DNA of 64,000 nucleotides from Bacteroidota bacterium (lineage in GTDB: Bacteria; Bacteroidota; Bacteroidia; NS11-12g; UBA955), in contig JAQCBH010000004.1 of NCBI GenBank assembly GCA_027621365.1, positions 1 to 64,000 on the forward strand, given 5' to 3'. A program made the translations under genes and the position numbers. The notes beneath the pieces are model-generated. The model was not told the DNA's origin. It saw nothing but the letters and a program-made list of their open reading frames with translations, and searched no databases. This document shows positions 43,385 through 52,784 of this stretch, in pieces; positions within the stretch are counted from its first letter, which is position 1; every line of letters starts with the position of its first letter.

Positions 43385-45082
43385 ATGAACACTTGGCTTC
43401 CCAACCCTTGGAACATCGAAAGCAAAGACGATGTTCTTCCTTTTTTTCAAGATTTATTGGACCGCGAAATCAATAGCGCGGCTGATTACCAATCCTTGCT
43501 GGCCGACACTTCCGATTTGGAAAGTGCTCTGTCTGAAGACATGGCTTGGCGCTACATACGCATGACCTGCGATACGCAGAATGCCGACATCGAGAAGCGC
43601 TACTTGGATTTTGTTCAGAATATTCAGCCTCATTTGGCGGCTTACGAAGACCGCCTGAACCGCAAAATAGCCGAATCTTCTTGGGCGGAGTCCTTGACCG
43701 ATTCGGCGCATCAAATCTATTTGCGCGGCATCAAAGGGGCCATCGAAATTTACCGAGAAGAGAACGTCGAGATACAAAGCCAATTGGCGACGCTAGCCCA
43801 AGAATACAGCAGCATTCAAGGGGCTATGAGTGTAGAGTTGGACGGCGAAACCCTCACCCTTCAGCAAGCCGGAAACTGGCTCATGCGCACCGATCGCGAG
43901 CAGCGTCAGAGAGCCTGGGAAGCCATGAGCAAGCGCCGCTTGGAAGACAGCGACAAACTCAACGCCATCTTTGACAAAATGGTCGCTCTACGCCATGAAA
44001 TGGCACAAAACGCCGGCTTTGCCAACTACCGCGACTACATGTTCAAAGCCCTTGGGCGTTACGATTACAACCCTAGCGATTGTTTTGAATTCCATCAATC
44101 AGTCGAAGAGCATGTCGTTCCCCTGCACCGGGCCTTGATGCAAAAGCGCCAATCGCTCATGGGCCTTGACTCCCTCAAACCCTGGGATACGGCCGTTGAT
44201 CCTGAGGGCAAACAACCCTTGAAACCCTTCAGCGGCGGCGATGAATTGCTGGCCAAAAGTTTGGAGATCTTGGGTCGTCTGAATCCGTATTTCCGAGCCT
44301 GTTTGGAAACCATGCAGCGCGAGAATCTGCTGGATTTGGACAGCCGCATTGGCAAAGCTCCCGGCGGATACAACTACCCCTTGGCTCGCACCAATATGCC
44401 CTTCATTTTCATGAATGCCAGCGGCAATTTGCGCGATGTAGAAACCTTGCTGCACGAAGCAGGCCATGCCATTCACAGTTTCAAAATGGCTCCCTTGGCG
44501 TTGAACGGCTTCAAAAACACCCCTTCAGAAGTAGCCGAGTTGGCTTCCATGAGCATGGAACTGATTTCCATGGGCGAATGGGATGCTTTTTTCTCTAGCA
44601 CAGACGAACTCAACCGAGCCCAATTGGAACAAATTGAAGGGGTCATTGGCACCTTGCCTTGGATCGCCACGGTTGACTGTTTTCAGCACTGGATATACGA
44701 GAATCCTGGGCACAGCGCGGCCGAGCGAAGCGAGGCCTGGCTCCGCATCCAAAAACGATTCGGAACGGGACTTGTCGATTACACTGGCTACGAGGAAGCC
44801 CTCACCCATGCTTGGCACAAGCAATTGCACATATTTGAAGTGCCCTTCTATTACATCGAGTATGGCTTTGCCCAATTGGGCGCCATCGGGGTTTGGAAGA
44901 ACCACTGCGAAGATGCAGCCAAAGCCATTCAGGACTACCAATCTTTCCTAGAATTGGGCTATACCCGTTCGATTTCCGAAATTTACCACAGCGCGGGTGT
45001 TTCGTTTGATTTTAGCTCTCAGAACATTCGACGCTTGATGGAATTCACACAAGCCCAATGGGATTTGAGGCAAAGCAAATAA
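43385..45082 (+). CDS. M3 family oligoendopeptidase
   Basis: This 565-residue zinc metallopeptidase of the thimet oligopeptidase/PepF type cleaves short peptides in the cytoplasm (no signal peptide). The zinc motif HEAGHAIHSF (about residues 359-368) and the third-ligand helix PSEVAELASMSMELIS are intact. The N-terminal half is the usual helical region (LTLQQAGNWLMRTDREQRQRAWEAM). It follows DUF5606 by eight bases, and its last 25 bases overlap the start of the membrane glycosyltransferase gene. Confidence 0.95.
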   Translation: MNTWLPNPWNIESKDDVLPFFQDLLDREINSAADYQSLLADTSDLESALSEDMAWRYIRMTCDTQNADIEKRYLDFVQNIQPHLAAYEDRLNRKIAESSWAESLTDSAHQIYLRGIKGAIEIYREENVEIQSQLATLAQEYSSIQGAMSVELDGETLTLQQAGNWLMRTDREQRQRAWEAMSKRRLEDSDKLNAIFDKMVALRHEMAQNAGFANYRDYMFKALGRYDYNPSDCFEFHQSVEEHVVPLHRALMQKRQSLMGLDSLKPWDTAVDPEGKQPLKPFSGGDELLAKSLEILGRLNPYFRACLETMQRENLLDLDSRIGKAPGGYNYPLARTNMPFIFMNASGNLRDVETLLHEAGHAIHSFKMAPLALNGFKNTPSEVAELASMSMELISMGEWDAFFSSTDELNRAQLEQIEGVIGTLPWIATVDCFQHWIYENPGHSAAERSEAWLRIQKRFGTGLVDYTGYEEALTHAWHKQLHIFEVPFYYIEYGFAQLGAIGVWKNHCEDAAKAIQDYQSFLELGYTRSISEIYHSAGVSFDFSSQNIRRLMEFTQAQWDLRQSK

Positions 45083-46182
45083 CGCGATACTCTCTGGCCA
45101 TACTGGCCTTTGTTCTAGGACTAGTCGGCACTCACCTATTGGCCATTCACAGCCACTGCTGGGAAGGACTGAATCCCTACTGCTTGATTCGCTGGGATTC
45201 AGGCCTGTACTTGGACATCGCCAAAAATGGCCATACCCTGGTTCCCTGTCCCGATGATCCCAACAAATGGTGCGGAAATGCCGGCTGGGCACCCCTTTAC
45301 CCCTATTTGGTTCGATGGTTTTCTTATCTGATTCCCGGCCATTCTTTGGAATGGAGCTCGGTCATCGTCGCTTGGTCCGGCCTGTTGGCGAGCTTCTTAT
45401 TGGTGGCCCACATGCTCAAAGGCAAGAGCACCCAAACCCTGTTGTGGCATCTTGCCATTCTGCTCTTAGCACCTGGATCCATCTACTTCTATGCCGCATT
45501 CCCCCTTTCTTGGACCCTGTTTTTCACACTAGGTCTCTACCACGGGCTATCCACATTCAGCAGGACTTGGGTATGGGTCTCGGCCATAGCTCTGATGTGG
45601 ATCTACAGCATCGGATTCGTCTTTCTCGGTCTTCTGTTCTTACTATGGACCTATTCCCACAGCATTGACGACCCAAGCCCCATAAAAAAATTGAGCGGAC
45701 AAGCGCTCATTGCCGCAGCGATATCCTTTCTTGCTCTGTTGGGGTACGAATACGGGAGTACCGGTCATTGGAATGCCACATTTATGGTACAGGCCAAATA
45801 CGGCCACACCCTGAATCAGCCCCTCAAATTCATGGGCATTCACGCCGAACGCCTGCTAAAAAGTTGGGGCGGAATTCAGAGATTCATCGAATTGCAGCAT
45901 TTCGGAATTTGGATCTTCCTTCTATTGATAGCCGCGCAAAAGGGTCTATTTCAATCTCATAGCTTGATCAAATTCTCTGCTTTGGCCCTGCTATTGTTGT
46001 GGGCACTGCCCTACGGCGCTAGCCCCGATGTAGCCCTTTACCGGAATGCTGCTTTGGGAGCTCCCTTTTGGATGCTTCTGCTCAATCAACATTCATCGCG
46101 AGTTCGCTGGGCCTGGCTCCTGTACTTTGGGATTTGTTGGGGGCCCATGGCCGTGTTATTTTTCCAAAGTATTTTGATATGA
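45058..46182 (+). CDS. PIG-V-like GT-C membrane glycosyltransferase (putative)
   Basis: This 374-residue polytopic membrane protein has about nine hydrophobic helices. After the first helix (SLAILAFVLGLVGTHLL) comes IRWDSGLYLDIAKNGH, then GWAPLYPYLVRW. This RWDSxxYxxIAxxG...PLYPxLxR arrangement, with an Asp in the first loop, is what PIG-V/Mannosyl_trans2 proteins show and suggests a lipid-linked sugar donor with transfer at the outer face of the inner membrane. Substrates are unknown. Two cysteine-rich bits in the first loop (HCWEGLNPYC, PCPDDPNKWC) may form disulfides. It overlaps the M3 gene by 25 bases and the next gene as ATGA. Confidence 0.7.
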   Translation: MGFEAKQITRYSLAILAFVLGLVGTHLLAIHSHCWEGLNPYCLIRWDSGLYLDIAKNGHTLVPCPDDPNKWCGNAGWAPLYPYLVRWFSYLIPGHSLEWSSVIVAWSGLLASFLLVAHMLKGKSTQTLLWHLAILLLAPGSIYFYAAFPLSWTLFFTLGLYHGLSTFSRTWVWVSAIALMWIYSIGFVFLGLLFLLWTYSHSIDDPSPIKKLSGQALIAAAISFLALLGYEYGSTGHWNATFMVQAKYGHTLNQPLKFMGIHAERLLKSWGGIQRFIELQHFGIWIFLLLIAAQKGLFQSHSLIKFSALALLLLWALPYGASPDVALYRNAALGAPFWMLLLNQHSSRVRWAWLLYFGICWGPMAVLFFQSILI

Positions 46183-47288
46183 GAATTTCCTTTCTGGCCT
46201 TGGGCATGATGTTGGCGACAACTCTGCAGGCCCAAAACCTGAACCTTGATAAGCACAGTGTCAAAGTTCCCAGAACCAGCCTTCCACAAGACCCTTTGCA
46301 AGGCCAAAACGAAGTCGACAGCTTGGCCCCCCGCACCTATCAAATTAAATTTGACTGGGGTTATGATTTTACCTCAACCGTGTATTACCAGCAACCCACC
46401 CGTGAAAGTGCTTTGTTGGATCGCTTGAAGCTAGAAGGCTGGAAAGAATACAATGAATCACCAGCCCACTTGAACATCCTGCTTCGCTTCACCGACTTTC
46501 AGATGTTGGGCACCCAAATTCAAACCCGTCAACAAGAGGTGAAAAACAAAGACGGTTCTAGCAGGACGTACAATTACTATTGGATTGAGTACAAATACCG
46601 CTTTGAAAGCCAATATTCGACTACCAATCAACACGGAGATGCTTTGAGTTCGGCTCGCTCCTTGGTTTCAGAGCGCATGGGCCGATTCAATAGTCAAGAA
46701 TTCAACTCTCAAAGCGAGGCCTATCGCTGGCAACGCATGAACGATGACAACATCAAAGAGCGTCTGCTGCGAGAAAACGTCGACAACAGCATCTTGCAGT
46801 TGAACAACGAAATGAACCGTCGATGGGGATACATGCGCACCCGCGACGATTTGATCATGATGGGCAGTGATTCCCGCAAATGGGAAGGTCAAGCTGAATT
46901 TGACGGCTATGTACTCAATTGTGTCAGGGAAATCGAATCTTGGCCGAACTCAGCATGGGGTCCTCAAGATTTGGCTCAAATCGAATCGCACGTGCAGTAT
47001 TTCGATTCCATCGTCAACGCCAATGATGGTGACGATAAATTCAGCCGCAAATTTCGCTATGCCTGCTTGTGGAACAATACCGCATTGTGCTTAGCCGCAG
47101 AACGCTGGGAAGATTGTGAGCGTTATGCTACAGCCATGGGCGAAACTGGATTTGACATGCGTGAAGGTGCTTATTTCACGAAACGAATCGCCGAGCTCAA
47201 GGAAGATCTCAGCAAAAACCCACCTCACGATTCCTTCCATTTCGATATCGACATCAAGGCCATTCGCCCCCCCTCTCAACCCGAATAA
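46179..47288 (+). CDS. Secreted protein of unknown function (369 aa)
   Basis: I do not recognise the family. The start at 46179 gives a clean signal peptide (MRISFLALGMMLATTLQAQ, cleaved around residue 19) and overlaps the stop of the membrane protein gene as ATGA; the longer frame from 46068 reads through that gene and is rejected. The mature part holds a beta-rich segment (TYQIKFDWGYDFTSTVYYQQP, LNILLRFTDFQMLGTQIQTR) and a helical, TPR-like C-terminal part (RYACLWNNTALCLAAERWEDCERYATAMGE). It is probably periplasmic, since neither a T9SS signal nor a lipobox is present. It is the last gene of the operon before a strong terminator. Confidence 0.8.
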   Translation: MRISFLALGMMLATTLQAQNLNLDKHSVKVPRTSLPQDPLQGQNEVDSLAPRTYQIKFDWGYDFTSTVYYQQPTRESALLDRLKLEGWKEYNESPAHLNILLRFTDFQMLGTQIQTRQQEVKNKDGSSRTYNYYWIEYKYRFESQYSTTNQHGDALSSARSLVSERMGRFNSQEFNSQSEAYRWQRMNDDNIKERLLRENVDNSILQLNNEMNRRWGYMRTRDDLIMMGSDSRKWEGQAEFDGYVLNCVREIESWPNSAWGPQDLAQIESHVQYFDSIVNANDGDDKFSRKFRYACLWNNTALCLAAERWEDCERYATAMGETGFDMREGAYFTKRIAELKEDLSKNPPHDSFHFDIDIKAIRPPSQPE

Positions 47289-47292
47289 CACG

Positions 47293-47325
47293 AAAAAAGG
47301 CGCTGCTCACGCAGCGCCTTTTTTT
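47293..47325. terminator. Bidirectional intrinsic terminator
   Basis: A perfect 14-bp stem (47293-47306 with 47311-47324) and a TCAC loop, with A-run and T-run tails, sits between the convergent genes for the 369-residue secreted protein and hppD. Confidence 0.95.
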
Positions 47326-47343
47326 ATGCTCAAACCAGCAACA

Positions 47344-48465
47344 TTAAAGGTTGCCTCGAACGGCCTGCTCGCGCTCAATGCTTTCGAACAAGGCCTTGAA
47401 ATTGCCCTTGCCAAAGCTCTTGGCACCCTTGCGCTGAATGATTTCGTAAAACAAGGTAGGACGATCTTCAACTGGTTTGGTGAAGATCTGAAGCAGGTAA
47501 CCCTCTTCATCGCGATCAATCAAAATATTGAGCTCCTTTAAGGCCATCAATTCTTCATCGATTTCACCGACACGGTCCAATACATCGTCGTAGTAGTTAT
47601 CGGGAACGTACAAGAACTCAACGCCCCGTCGACGCAATTCTGCTACGGTCTCAAGAATGTCGTATACCTCTAAGGCAATGTGCTGCACACCGGCACTTTG
47701 ATAGAAATCCAAATACTCTTCAATTTGGGACTTCTTTTTTCCTTCAGCGGGCTCGTTGATCGGGAATTTCACATAGCCTGATCCATTGGAAACCACCTTG
47801 CTCATCAAAGCGCTGTATTCGGTCGAAATGTCCTTGTCATCGAAGGTCAACAGCAATTTGAAACCCATGACCTCTTCGTAGAAATTCACCCACTCGTTCA
47901 TGCGACCCAACTCCACGTTTCCGACACAGTGGTCGACATGGCGAATGCCAACAGGCTTCACTTCCATAGCATTCTCAACGGCTTTGAATCCAGGTATAAA
48001 CGCGCCCTTGTAGTTTTTGCGCTCCACAAACTTGTGAACAGTCTCTCCATAGGTATAGATGGCCGAAACAACCACTTCGCCAGACTCATCGGTCATGACA
48101 GTAGGCTCCATAAAGGAACGAGCGCCACGCTTGGTGGTTTCTTCCCACGCGCTGCGCGCATCATCCACCCACAAGCTCAAAAACTTCACACCGTCTCCGT
48201 GCTTTTGGTGATGGGCGGCAATGTCACTATCGGGCAACAAGGAGGTCGTCAATACCAAGCGAACTTTGTTTTGCTCCAAAACGTAGGAAGCGCGATCGCG
48301 TATCCCTGTTTCAGGACCTGCGTAGGCCACCAATTTATAGCCCCAGGCTACTTGGTAGTAATATGCGCTTTGCTTGGCGTTTCCAACGTAGAATTCAACA
48401 TGATCGGTGCCATTTAAGGGCAAAAAATCAACAGCCGTAGCATTCGGCATGGTCTGAGTCTCCAT
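47344..48465 (-). CDS. hppD: 4-hydroxyphenylpyruvate dioxygenase
   Basis: This 373-residue non-haem iron enzyme turns 4-hydroxyphenylpyruvate into homogentisate in tyrosine breakdown. It has two vicinal-oxygen-chelate halves; the iron ligands are the His in RHVDHCVGNV, the His in VQHIALEVYD and the Glu in PTLFYEIIQRKG. The C-terminal FGKGNFKALFESIEREQ is typical. The ATG at 48465 is chosen because an exact TATCTTTG box at 48472-48479 lies six bases before it; the longer frame starts with TTG inside that box. It is a single-gene unit, and the homogentisate pathway genes are not in the window. Confidence 0.95.
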   Translation of the reverse strand: METQTMPNATAVDFLPLNGTDHVEFYVGNAKQSAYYYQVAWGYKLVAYAGPETGIRDRASYVLEQNKVRLVLTTSLLPDSDIAAHHQKHGDGVKFLSLWVDDARSAWEETTKRGARSFMEPTVMTDESGEVVVSAIYTYGETVHKFVERKNYKGAFIPGFKAVENAMEVKPVGIRHVDHCVGNVELGRMNEWVNFYEEVMGFKLLLTFDDKDISTEYSALMSKVVSNGSGYVKFPINEPAEGKKKSQIEEYLDFYQSAGVQHIALEVYDILETVAELRRRGVEFLYVPDNYYDDVLDRVGEIDEELMALKELNILIDRDEEGYLLQIFTKPVEDRPTLFYEIIQRKGAKSFGKGNFKALFESIEREQAVRGNL

Positions 48466-48471
48466 AGAATG

Positions 48472-48479
48472 CAAAGATA
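48472..48479 (-). promoter_or_regulatory. -7 promoter box TATCTTTG, 6 bases before hppD
   Basis: The same octamer as in the tRNA-Cys promoter, here six bases before the ATG at 48465. No -33 TTG is visible. Confidence 0.6.
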
Positions 48480-48504
48480 AGAGGAAAATCGCCGCGACCT
48501 TATC

Positions 48505-50949
48505 CTAGTGAGGGTCCACGTCGAATGACACTCGCAACCCTCTGAATGCCTTTTGTTTGCTCATCTCTTCGGCCATGGCATTCAAGTAGTGCTTGATTTT
48601 GCTCGGTGAGTCTTGTTGCTTGTCAATTTTGACCAAAATCTGCTGTCGGAACAAGTTTTTGACCCGCGCTACATTGGGAACCTGTGGCCCCAAGATGCGA
48701 TCGCCCAGCTGCTGCCGCAAATTCTCTGACAACCAAGCGGCTGCTTTGAATAATTGTTCGGGATCAGAACCTTGCAATTCCATTTGCACCAATCTCGCAT
48801 ACGGCGGATAACGAAATTCCTTGCGCTGTGGAAGTTCCAGATTTGACAAGCCCTCGTAGTCCTGTGTTTTCAGATGCTCCAAGACAGGGTGTTCGGGCTG
48901 AAAAGTTTGGATGTAGCATTTGCCCTCAGGCGCTCGACCCATCAACTGATGCAACCATTGATAGGCTCGCTCTGAAGACCGAAAATCAGGGCTCAAAAAG
49001 AGCGAATCAGCTTGCGGAACGGCAATCAAATCGACACGCTCGAGATCCAATCCGCGGGCCAACAGTTGAGTACCCACCAAAATATCGATCTCTCCCTGTT
49101 TGAATCGATTCAAGACCATCTGCACATCGCTGCGCTTTCTCAAAGAAGTCTGATCAAAGCGCTCGATCCTGGCCTCGGGGAAATGCAATTCCAATTCTTC
49201 AGCCATCTTCTCTGAACCCATTCCTTTCATTTGCAGAGAGGTGGAACCGCAAGCCGCACAGGCGTGTGGAATGCTCTGGGAATACCCGCAGTAGCCGCAT
49301 TTCAACTGCTGAGAGCTCTTGTAATAGGTCAAGGAAATGTCGCAGTGATGGCACTGAACACTCGTGCCGCACAATTCGCATTGCACGTAGGGGACATAGC
49401 CTTTTCGGGGATGAAACACCAGGATGCCTTTTTGATTCTTCAAGGCTTCGGCCATGGCCTCTTGAAGAGGTTCAGACAAAAAACCATCGAAGCGATTCTG
49501 CTGCTTGAAAAGGGCCAAATTCAATACGGCCAGCTCTGCGCGTTTTTTGTAATCAAATCGGCTCTCTAACCTTACTCGAGTAAAGGCTCCTTCTTGAGCG
49601 GCATGAAGAGACTCAAAACTGGGAGTGGCGGAACCGAGAAGCAGTTGACTTCCGTGTTGCTGGGCCAGGGTAAAAGCGGCTTCCCGAGCATGGATGAGGG
49701 GACGCTTATCAAAGCCCTTGTAGGAGCCCTCATGCTCTTCATCCATGACGATCAAGCCCAGCGATTGAAATGGCGCAAAAAGGGCGGTACGCGTTCCCAG
49801 AACCACCGAAACCTCACCCGATAGAATCTGGGCATACAACTCGGTTCGCTCTTGGGCATGCACCCAGTGATGCCAGACCCCCACCGGCTCTTGCACCAAA
49901 GCGGCCAGCCGCTGAACCTGGTATTCGGTCAATGCCGCTTCCGGCATGAGAATCAACACTTGCTTGCCTTCTTCTCGAGCCTTGCGAATGCAGGCCGCAT
50001 AGACCCAGGTTTTTCCTGAACCTGTGACCCCATCCAGGAGCACAGGAACCTGGTTTTCAAAGGCTCGCTCTATTTGGTTGTAGGCCTCTTTTTGAGGCTC
50101 AGACAACTCAAGCGGCCAAGCCTCAGACTCTACCGCTTTGAATCGATCCACCTTTCTGGATTCTATTCGAATCAGACCCTTTTTCTCAAGGCCCTTGGCG
50201 TGCGTTCGGTTCAATCCATGATCCTGGACCAAGTCCTTAATTCGGGCCTCTTTCCCAACAGCACTCAACAAGAGCATCATGAACTCGAATTGCTTGTATG
50301 TCCGTTTTTCCAACTGATCCAAGTGCTCCCCAGCAGCTTCAGACTCCCAAAGCTCATCGGCCACCGCCCATTCTTCAAACTTGGGTTTGTAGCTCTCACG
50401 CATGTCCTCGTGAAAGGCAATGACCCCTCTCAAATGCAAGGACTTGAGGTAGCGCATAACGCTTCGAATGCCCAAAGCCTCTTGCACATCCATTACAGTA
50501 CGGGGCTGTGAGGCCTTCAGTAAATCCAAGACCTCCTGTTCACGTGGCTCTAACTCCAAGGTCCATTCTGGGTCGAATTCGGGATGCAAAACCAGTTGAG
50601 TTTGGCTCTGTACGCGAAACCCTGCGGGCATGGAGGCCGCCATCACATCTCCTAAGGAGCATAGGCTGTAGCGAGCCGTCCAATTCCAGAAATCCATTTG
50701 CTTGGGGGTTACAATGGGGGCGTCATCCAACAATTCCGTGATGTACTGAGCATTGTACCCTTTTGGGGGCTGATCGTGCAGTTCCCACAGAATTCCCGAG
50801 TACATCTTTTTTCCGCCGAACGGAACGGCCACTCGCTGCCCTATTTGCACCTCATCGTTCCACTCATAGGGTACGCGGTAGGTAAAAAGCTTGGGCAAGG
50901 GCAAAGGCAAGAGCACCTCAGCAAAGAGGGTGATTCGCTCCTGACTCAT
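48505..50949 (-). CDS. priA: Primosomal protein N' (replication restart helicase)
   Basis: This 814-residue 3'-5' helicase restarts stalled replication forks. It has the N-terminal DNA-binding domain (FAEVLLPLPLPKLFTYRVP), Walker A GVTGSGKTWVY, the DEEH box (MDEEHEGSYKGFDKR), the zinc-binding insertion with paired cysteines (CELCGTSVQCHHCDISLTYY, KCGYCGYS, CAACGS) and the C-terminal helicase motifs (GTQLLARGLDLERVDLIAVPQADS). The start at 50949 overlaps the UbiA stop as ATGA; a longer frame to 51078 is rejected. It is the last gene of the mevalonate gene string. Confidence 0.96.
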   Translation of the reverse strand: MSQERITLFAEVLLPLPLPKLFTYRVPYEWNDEVQIGQRVAVPFGGKKMYSGILWELHDQPPKGYNAQYITELLDDAPIVTPKQMDFWNWTARYSLCSLGDVMAASMPAGFRVQSQTQLVLHPEFDPEWTLELEPREQEVLDLLKASQPRTVMDVQEALGIRSVMRYLKSLHLRGVIAFHEDMRESYKPKFEEWAVADELWESEAAGEHLDQLEKRTYKQFEFMMLLLSAVGKEARIKDLVQDHGLNRTHAKGLEKKGLIRIESRKVDRFKAVESEAWPLELSEPQKEAYNQIERAFENQVPVLLDGVTGSGKTWVYAACIRKAREEGKQVLILMPEAALTEYQVQRLAALVQEPVGVWHHWVHAQERTELYAQILSGEVSVVLGTRTALFAPFQSLGLIVMDEEHEGSYKGFDKRPLIHAREAAFTLAQQHGSQLLLGSATPSFESLHAAQEGAFTRVRLESRFDYKKRAELAVLNLALFKQQNRFDGFLSEPLQEAMAEALKNQKGILVFHPRKGYVPYVQCELCGTSVQCHHCDISLTYYKSSQQLKCGYCGYSQSIPHACAACGSTSLQMKGMGSEKMAEELELHFPEARIERFDQTSLRKRSDVQMVLNRFKQGEIDILVGTQLLARGLDLERVDLIAVPQADSLFLSPDFRSSERAYQWLHQLMGRAPEGKCYIQTFQPEHPVLEHLKTQDYEGLSNLELPQRKEFRYPPYARLVQMELQGSDPEQLFKAAAWLSENLRQQLGDRILGPQVPNVARVKNLFRQQILVKIDKQQDSPSKIKHYLNAMAEEMSKQKAFRGLRVSFDVDPH

Positions 50950-51839
50950 AACCAGGACCCTCCGTGAAGCAGCAAGGCTAGTGTATAAGCGATCACCCCG
51001 ATTTTGAAACCCAAATCCAATTTCGACCAGACCTGTTCCGTACGCCCAAAGGCCATGAAGGCTGAGAGTATCAAACAATACAGAGCTATGGCGTAGGTCG
51101 CGCTGTAGTAGAAATCAAATTCAAAGCCTTTCCATTGGCTCCAACCCAACAGGGCACAGACCACAGCGGTTTGGATAAAGGGCAAGAGGGTGCGCAATCG
51201 ACTGGAACCCGTTTGTACTGCTGCGGTAAGGTAACCGAAGACAATATTGCCTCGGTGACCCATCAAATCCTTCCACAATTCCCGGGTCAACAGAAGAAGC
51301 ATCAAGCCCAGCATGTAATAGGCGAAGCCCCAGTGCCAGCGACCAAAGTGCAACCAGACAGCTAGCAGTGGAGAAAGGGTCAACAGTGTAGCCGAAAACT
51401 CCCTTAACCAAGGCAGTTTTTGCAATTTATGGCTGTAAAACCAGCAAAGAATGTTGTAGGCCAGATAGAACAACCCAATTTTCAAGGAAGCCCAGAACGA
51501 AACCAGAATGGCCATCAAGACCAGCAAGGCATACACATTCATCAAAGGCCCCTGCCTCATCAGCCTGCCCATGATCACTTGATTCGGGTTGTTGACCAAG
51601 TCCTTGTCTTTGTCGTAAAAGGCATTGATCAAAAAGGCCGCAGCGACGGTAAAGGCCGAGGCGACCACCATGAAAACCAGTTTGGCATCAGAGACCAAAG
51701 GCCGCCATTGGCCTTCTGCAAACACCACCCATGCCACTAAAATTTGGGCCAACAAAAGGGCCAAAACATTGTACCAGCGTATGACACGCAGCAACAATAG
51801 CAATTTGATGAATGGGCGATGCAATGGAGCCCTAGGCAT
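50946..51839 (-). CDS. UbiA-family prenyltransferase
   Basis: This 297-residue membrane enzyme has eight to nine hydrophobic helices. The first Asp-rich motif is NAFYDKDKDLVNNPNQVI (about residues 72-89) and the second conserved region holds YSHKLQKLPWLRE with LTRELWKDLMGHRGN. UbiA enzymes attach polyprenyl chains to quinone precursors, haem, or glycerol phosphate lipids. The acceptor cannot be told from sequence. It is co-transcribed with the mevalonate pathway genes that supply prenyl precursors, six bases after mevalonate kinase, and overlaps priA as ATGA. Similar Bacteroidota genes are often annotated as geranylgeranylglycerol-phosphate geranylgeranyltransferase, which I would not accept without a test. 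Confidence 0.88.
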   Translation of the reverse strand: MPRAPLHRPFIKLLLLLRVIRWYNVLALLLAQILVAWVVFAEGQWRPLVSDAKLVFMVVASAFTVAAAFLINAFYDKDKDLVNNPNQVIMGRLMRQGPLMNVYALLVLMAILVSFWASLKIGLFYLAYNILCWFYSHKLQKLPWLREFSATLLTLSPLLAVWLHFGRWHWGFAYYMLGLMLLLLTRELWKDLMGHRGNIVFGYLTAAVQTGSSRLRTLLPFIQTAVVCALLGWSQWKGFEFDFYYSATYAIALYCLILSAFMAFGRTEQVWSKLDLGFKIGVIAYTLALLLHGGSWL

Positions 51840-51845
51840 AGCGGG

Positions 51846-52784
51846 TTAGATTTTGTAAATCACCTGCAAGTTATGCCCTTTGAGCATTTCCTGGGCCTTC
51901 TTCCAATCATGGGTAAAGCCCAAAACGAAACCTCCGCCCCCGCTACCGCAGAGTTTGAGGTAGTAGGCATTGGTTTCCAATCCCTGTTTCCAAACCTGCT
52001 CAAATCGAGCGGGAATCATGGGCTTGAAGTTCTCTAAAAACAAGCCTGACAAGGATTTAACATTATCCAACAAGGAGCCCGTCTCCCCTTTCAAAAAGGC
52101 TTGAACGCAGGCGTCGTTGTATTTTTTCAACTGGGTGCGCACCAAGTGGCGGAATCCCTCGTCTTTCAATTTTTGCAAGAAAATGGCGACCATTCCCTGC
52201 GTCTTTCCGGGACTACCTGAATTCATCAAGAAAATAGCACCCTGACCTTCGCTGTTTTCAGTGGGCAAGCCGACCGCATCCAAATCGCCCTGACCTTTGA
52301 TCAAAATGGGCAAATTCAAATAACAGATCAGCGGGTCCAATCCCGAGCTCTTGCCGTGAAAATACGATTCCAACATGGCCAAATCTTGTTTCAATTCAGC
52401 CAACTTGCCGTCTTCCATCACCGTGTCAGCGGTATACTTTTGCCCGGCATATTCAGCGTACAAGGCCGCTACCAACGCTCCTGAACTGCCCACTCCAAAG
52501 CCCTGAGGAATGCTGCTTTCAAAGTACAATCCTTGATTGACATCGGCTTCCAGGCGATCGATATCAATGCCGGCGGGCAAACGATTTTCTCGGCTCCACC
52601 TGCGCAGCTCAATGGCATACTGACGAATGCTCTGATTGGAGGCCATTTGGTCAGGAGTCAATGACTCCGATTGGCCCAATTGACCCTTGAAAAAAGTGTA
52701 AGGAATGCTCAACCCCATCGAATCTTCGATGATGCCGTACTCGCCAAAGAGTAAAATTTTCGCGTAGTACAAGGGGTTGTTCAT
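51846..52784 (-). CDS. GHMP kinase, probable mevalonate kinase
   Basis: This 312-residue cytoplasmic kinase has the N-terminal YYAKILLFGEYGIIED, the ATP-loop PQGFGVGSSGALVAALYAEY (about residues 94-113) and a C-terminal LKLCGSGGGGFVLGF motif. MLESYFHGKSSGLDPLICYLN fits mevalonate kinases, with the Asp as probable catalytic base. With the second GHMP kinase two genes away it gives the two phosphorylations before mvaD. It overlaps mvaD as ATGA. Confidence 0.85.
   Translation of the reverse strand: MNNPLYYAKILLFGEYGIIEDSMGLSIPYTFFKGQLGQSESLTPDQMASNQSIRQYAIELRRWSRENRLPAGIDIDRLEADVNQGLYFESSIPQGFGVGSSGALVAALYAEYAGQKYTADTVMEDGKLAELKQDLAMLESYFHGKSSGLDPLICYLNLPILIKGQGDLDAVGLPTENSEGQGAIFLMNSGSPGKTQGMVAIFLQKLKDEGFRHLVRTQLKKYNDACVQAFLKGETGSLLDNVKSLSGLFLENFKPMIPARFEQVWKQGLETNAYYLKLCGSGGGGFVLGFTHDWKKAQEMLKGHNLQVIYKI

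Noticed and set aside
46068-46178. Longer start of the 369-residue secreted protein
   Set aside because: It reads through the 3' part of the membrane glycosyltransferase gene and would bury the signal peptide.
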